Shown here piece after piece: positions 13,251 through 15,908 of a DNA stretch of 15,908 nt. The position numbers were made by a program, and so were the translations under genes. The DNA comes from JBARCX01 sp049794535 (GTDB lineage: Bacteria; Pseudomonadota; Gammaproteobacteria; Xanthomonadales; Rhodanobacteraceae): NCBI GenBank assembly GCA_049794535.1, contig JBARCX010000415.1, forward strand, positions 1-15,908, given 5' to 3'. The stretch's first letter is position 1. Every line of letters starts with the position of its first letter. Below the pieces are notes generated by a model. The model had not been told where the DNA came from. It saw only the letters and a list, made by a program, of their open reading frames with translations, and made no database searches.

Positions 13251-14237
13251 TTACTTCTTGGCGAACAAGTGCTCGACGCCGGCGCGCTCTTCGCGCAGCT
13301 CCTTGTCGGTGGCGTCCATGCGGGCGCGCGAGAACGCGTTGACCTCCAGGCCCTGCACGATCTCGTACTTGCCGTTCTTCACGGTGACCGGATAGCCGTA
13401 GATCACGCCCGGCGCAATGCCGTAGGAGCCATCGGACGGAATACCCATCGACACCCAGTCACCCTCGGTCGTGCCCAGCGCCCAGGAATGCATGTGATCG
13501 ATGGCAGCCGAAGCGGCTGACGCAGCCGAAGAAGCGCCGCGAGCCTTGATGATCGCCGCGCCACGCTGCTGTACGGTCGGGATGAAATCGCTCTCGTACC
13601 ATGCCTGGTCGATCAGCGAGAGTGCAGCCTTACCGTCCACCGTGGCGTGATGCAGATCCGGGTACTGGGTGGAGCTGTGGTTGCCCCAGATCGTCATCTT
13701 CTTGATGTCGGTGTTGTGCTTGCCGGTCTTCTCGGCCAACTGCGACAGTGCGCGGTTGTGGTCGAGGCGAACCATCGCGGTGAAGCACTTCGGATCCAGG
13801 TCCGGTGCATTCTGCTGGGCGATCAGCGAATTGGTGTTGGCCGGGTTACCGACCACCAGCACGCGCACGTCACGCTTGGCGTGATCGTTCAGTGCCTTAC
13901 CCTGCGGGCCAAAGATGGCGCCGTTGGCTTCCAGCAGATCTTTACGCTCCATGCCCGGGCCGCGCGGACGTGCGCCAACCAGCAATGCGTAATCGACGTC
14001 CTTGAATGCAACGTTGAGATCATCGGTTGCGACGATGCCGGCCAGGGTCGGGAACGCGCAATCGTTGAGCTCCATCACCACACCCTGCAGCGCAGGCAGT
14101 GCCGGGGTGATTTCCAGCAAGTGCAGGATCACCGGCTGATCTTTACCCAGCATGTCGCCAGCGGCGATGCGGAACAACAGCGCGTAGCCAATCTGGCCAG
14201 CGGCTCCGGTAACGGCAACTCGAACGGGGGCTTTCAT
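13251..14237 (-). CDS. mdh: Malate dehydrogenase (NAD-dependent)
   Basis: Encodes 328 residues, typical for the cytosolic-type (group 2) bacterial enzyme found in Xanthomonas and Burkholderia. It interconverts malate and oxaloacetate in the Krebs cycle. The Rossmann loop TGAAGQIG (10-17) binds NAD; the mobile-loop arginines are in ARPRGPGMERKD (Arg92, Arg98); Asn133 is in GNPANTN; Asp159 in VRLDHNRA and His187 in WGNHSSTQYPD form the catalytic pair, with Arg162 binding substrate. The ATG at 14235-14237 is preceded by AAGGAG 9 nt upstream; the frame continues open further upstream through a terminator hairpin, which rules out a longer start. It follows the aminotransferase gene after 83 nt, but the terminator between them suggests separate or attenuated transcription. 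Confidence 0.96.
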   Translation of the reverse strand: MKAPVRVAVTGAAGQIGYALLFRIAAGDMLGKDQPVILHLLEITPALPALQGVVMELNDCAFPTLAGIVATDDLNVAFKDVDYALLVGARPRGPGMERKDLLEANGAIFGPQGKALNDHAKRDVRVLVVGNPANTNSLIAQQNAPDLDPKCFTAMVRLDHNRALSQLAEKTGKHNTDIKKMTIWGNHSSTQYPDLHHATVDGKAALSLIDQAWYESDFIPTVQQRGAAIIKARGASSAASAASAAIDHMHSWALGTTEGDWVSMGIPSDGSYGIAPGVIYGYPVTVKNGKYEIVQGLEVNAFSRARMDATDKELREERAGVEHLFAKK

Positions 14238-14275
14238 CGTGGCAACTCCTTGGGGATACGTAGACTTGAGGTGCA

Positions 14276-14308
14276 TAAAACAAAGCCCGCATCTTTGACG
14301 ATGCGGGC
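14276..14308 (-). terminator. Intrinsic terminator of the aminotransferase gene
   Basis: GCCCGCATC (14285-14293) and GATGCGGGC (14300-14308) form a 9-bp stem with a six-base loop; on the minus strand TTTGTTTTAT follows. It lies 12 nt after the aminotransferase stop and about 40 nt before the mdh start. Confidence 0.85.
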
Positions 14309-14320
14309 CAGAATAATCGA

Positions 14321-15520
14321 TCAACTTAGCTCAGCAAAAAACTCCGCGATGCGTGCGAGGCCCGGGGCCAGCTGTGCCGTTGGACAGGTGTACGAAATAC
14401 GCATGGCGCGCGGCTCACCGAATGCCGAACCCGGCACGCAGGCCACGCCCTTGGCTTCCAGCAGCGCGGCGCAGAACTCGACGTCGCTGGTGATCTTCTT
14501 GCCGTTGTGACTTTTGCCGAACGCTACCGAGATATCCGGGAATGCGTAGAACGCGCCTTGTGGACGCGGGCAGATCACGCCAGGAATCGCACTGAGTGCA
14601 GCAAATACGATATCGCGCTTGCCGGCAAATTCTGCGCACTTCGCCTGAGGAATATCCTGCGGGCCAGAGAACGCGGCTACTGCTGCTGCCGTGATCACTT
14701 CCGGCAAGCTGGTGATGTGATTGGAGTTGAGCGTGGTCAGTGCCTTGGCCACCGATTCCGGCCCGGCGATCAAGCCAACGCGCCAGCCCGGCATGCCATA
14801 GGTCTTGGATACCGAGTCGACGAAGATCACGCGCTCGCGCAACTCGGGCTGCGCAAATACGAAGTTGTGGTAGCCCAGGCCGTCGAACACCATCGAGTTA
14901 TAGATGTCGTCGGTGACGATCCACGTATCCGGATAACGCACCAACACCTCGGCCAGCGCGGCAATCTCTTCGCGCGTGTAGACCATGCCGGTGGGATTGG
15001 ACGGGTTGTTGAACAGGAACACTTTCGGCTTGCGCGCGAGTGCCGCCTCAAGCTGCGTCGGGGTGAGCTTGTAGTTCTGCTCCGATCCGCAAGGCATCAC
15101 ATTGACTGCCGCACCTACGATATCGGCGATGTCGTGATAGGTGGTCCAGTACGGTGCCGCAAAACAGATCTCGTCGCCGTCGTCGAGCAGCGCCTCGGCC
15201 AAGTTGTACAGCACCTGCTTGGCGCCGATACCGATGGAGAGATTCATACGGCCATAGCCGGTGAAGCCCAGGGCTTCGATGTGCTTCAGGAAGGCATCGA
15301 GCAGCGCATCGGCACCACGGTTGCTGCCGTATTGACCGGAATCGTGCGACAGCGCTTCGCGCGCGGCGGCGTAGACATGCTCGCCGGGTAGAAAGTTGGG
15401 TACACCAATGGAGAAACTGATGATGTCGCGGCCTGCAGCTTTGAGCTGCTTTGCCTTTTCGGCAATGACCATGATCGCGCTGGGTTTGGCGCGACTGACA
15501 CGCTGGGCGAGCTGGGGCAT
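14321..15520 (-). CDS. Class I PLP-dependent aminotransferase (aspartate aminotransferase type)
   Basis: Encodes 399 residues, the length of fold-type I, subgroup Ib aspartate aminotransferases. It transfers an amino group between aspartate-like donors and 2-oxoglutarate, using pyridoxal phosphate. The PLP Schiff-base Lys239 is in VDSVSKTYGMPGWRVG; the NNPSNPTG motif (171-178) carries the Asn that contacts the cofactor; Asp204 in VTDDIYN pairs with the pyridine nitrogen; Arg374 in MRISY binds the substrate carboxylate. The ATG at 15518-15520 has GAGG 6 nt upstream and opens MPQLAQRVSRAKPSA, typical for the family; a 36-residue upstream extension has no ribosome site. Substrate specificity within the subgroup (aspartate, also prephenate or aromatic) cannot be fixed from sequence alone. 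Placement next to mdh fits oxaloacetate metabolism. Confidence 0.93.
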   Translation of the reverse strand: MPQLAQRVSRAKPSAIMVIAEKAKQLKAAGRDIISFSIGVPNFLPGEHVYAAAREALSHDSGQYGSNRGADALLDAFLKHIEALGFTGYGRMNLSIGIGAKQVLYNLAEALLDDGDEICFAAPYWTTYHDIADIVGAAVNVMPCGSEQNYKLTPTQLEAALARKPKVFLFNNPSNPTGMVYTREEIAALAEVLVRYPDTWIVTDDIYNSMVFDGLGYHNFVFAQPELRERVIFVDSVSKTYGMPGWRVGLIAGPESVAKALTTLNSNHITSLPEVITAAAVAAFSGPQDIPQAKCAEFAGKRDIVFAALSAIPGVICPRPQGAFYAFPDISVAFGKSHNGKKITSDVEFCAALLEAKGVACVPGSAFGEPRAMRISYTCPTAQLAPGLARIAEFFAELS

Positions 15521-15575
15521 GGCTTCCTCTGGATCGTGGGGACTGGATCGGGGGACGAAAGCAGCTATCCCGTCG

Positions 15576-15584
15576 ATTTTAGCA
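15576..15584 (-). promoter_or_regulatory. Candidate extended -10 promoter of the aminotransferase gene
   Basis: The minus strand reads TGCTAAAAT, an extended -10 element (TGN followed by TAAAAT, complement of 15576-15581), about 55 nt before the start codon. CAGTTG 16 nt upstream is a poor -35, acceptable for an extended -10 promoter. Confidence 0.4.
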
Positions 15585-15790
15585 TGCGGCGATGCATCAA
15601 CTGGGAGTAGCGTAAAACCTTGCGTCACTTGAGATCAGAGGTGCATTCCATAGCCTGCCGATGCATGATGCAGCTGTCGCCCGCCGTGTCGCTTGCCATG
15701 GGTACGACGCGTGACAACGAGCCTGCAGGACGCCCGGCTCAGGCAATGCCTAGGGGATCTCATACCACTCAAGCATGAGGACACACGGAT
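15585..15790. other. Intergenic region between divergent genes
   Basis: Apart from the upstream part of the aminotransferase promoter and the ribosome site of the right-edge gene (GAGGA near 15776-15780), I see no gene, hairpin or repeat of note here. Confidence 0.5.
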
Positions 15791-15908
15791 ATGCATTGGC
15801 TCTGGGTAATCATCATTGGTCTGATCGTTGGCGTCATCGCCAAATTCATCCGCGGTGGCGGCGATTCGATGGGATTCATCATCACCATCATCCTCGGCAT
15901 CCTCGGTT
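15791..15908 (+). CDS. GlsB/YeaQ/YmgE-family small membrane protein (5' part only)
   Basis: The visible 39 codons read MHWLWVIIIGLIVGVIAKFI, then RGGGDSMGFIITIILGILG, and run off the window. Two glycine-rich transmembrane segments separated by a short basic/Gly loop are the hallmark of the GlsB/YeaQ/YmgE (transglycosylase-associated) family, usually about 80-85 residues with three segments. These inner-membrane proteins are often stress-induced; their molecular role is poorly known. GAGGA lies about 10 nt before the ATG. Confidence 0.85.
   Translation, partial: MHWLWVIIIGLIVGVIAKFIRGGGDSMGFIITIILGILG

Overview
The window looks like the chromosome of a gammaproteobacterium of the order Xanthomonadales, most plausibly Rhodanobacteraceae (Dyella, Frateuria, Rhodanobacter or Luteibacter type). 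The grounds are moderately high GC, the protein sequences of the methylcitrate, malate dehydrogenase and aminotransferase genes, and the interspersed hairpin repeats. The genus is inference; no rRNA or tRNA gene is present to settle it.

Region 1 (1-3984, minus strand): five co-directional, tightly packed genes, all encoding exported proteins. In transcription order they are a Gly/Ser/Ala-rich protein (2650-3576), a small Asn/Gln-rich secreted protein (2125-2523), a periplasmic C39-type cysteine peptidase (1439-2128), a secreted protein with Gln/Ala octapeptide repeats (682-1428), and a coiled-coil protein running off the left edge just as a probable outer-membrane domain begins (1-603). Peptidase, then secreted protein, then coiled-coil/outer-membrane protein is the fapD-fapE-fapF order of the Pseudomonas functional amyloid system. 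I read this as a divergent Fap-like fibre system. Its putative subunits share a C-terminal Q-N signature, and two carry matching double-glycine motifs of the kind C39 peptidases cleave. A long leader with several inverted repeats precedes the cluster.

Region 2 (3985-7590): propionate catabolism. prpB and prpC (methylisocitrate lyase, 2-methylcitrate synthase) lie on the minus strand and end in a clear terminator. Divergent from them is an unusual regulator candidate: a MerR/excisionase-like helix-turn-helix fused to a complete citrate-synthase domain that keeps the His/His/Asp catalytic residues. TTGATC half-sites lie just before it. No prpD, acnD, prpF or sigma-54 PrpR gene is in the window.

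Region 3 (7591-9747): a small inverted-repeat-bounded element, a dicarboxylate/amino-acid:cation symporter, and an AT-rich intergenic stretch holding four iterated TTGCCGAAAA-type sequences.

Region 4 (9748-13209): a two-gene surface system on the plus strand. A lipoprotein with a natural GGGGS linker and a Gly/Val-rich repetitive body is followed by a TpsB (FhaC/ShlB-type) outer-membrane transporter. The lipoprotein lacks any visible TPS secretion domain, so the pairing is unusual.

Region 5 (13210-15908): housekeeping. Malate dehydrogenase and a class I aminotransferase lie on the minus strand; the start of a GlsB/YeaQ-family small membrane protein is at the right edge. Malate dehydrogenase and an aspartate-type aminotransferase would connect oxaloacetate, malate and aspartate, and the methylcitrate cycle feeds the same C4 pool.
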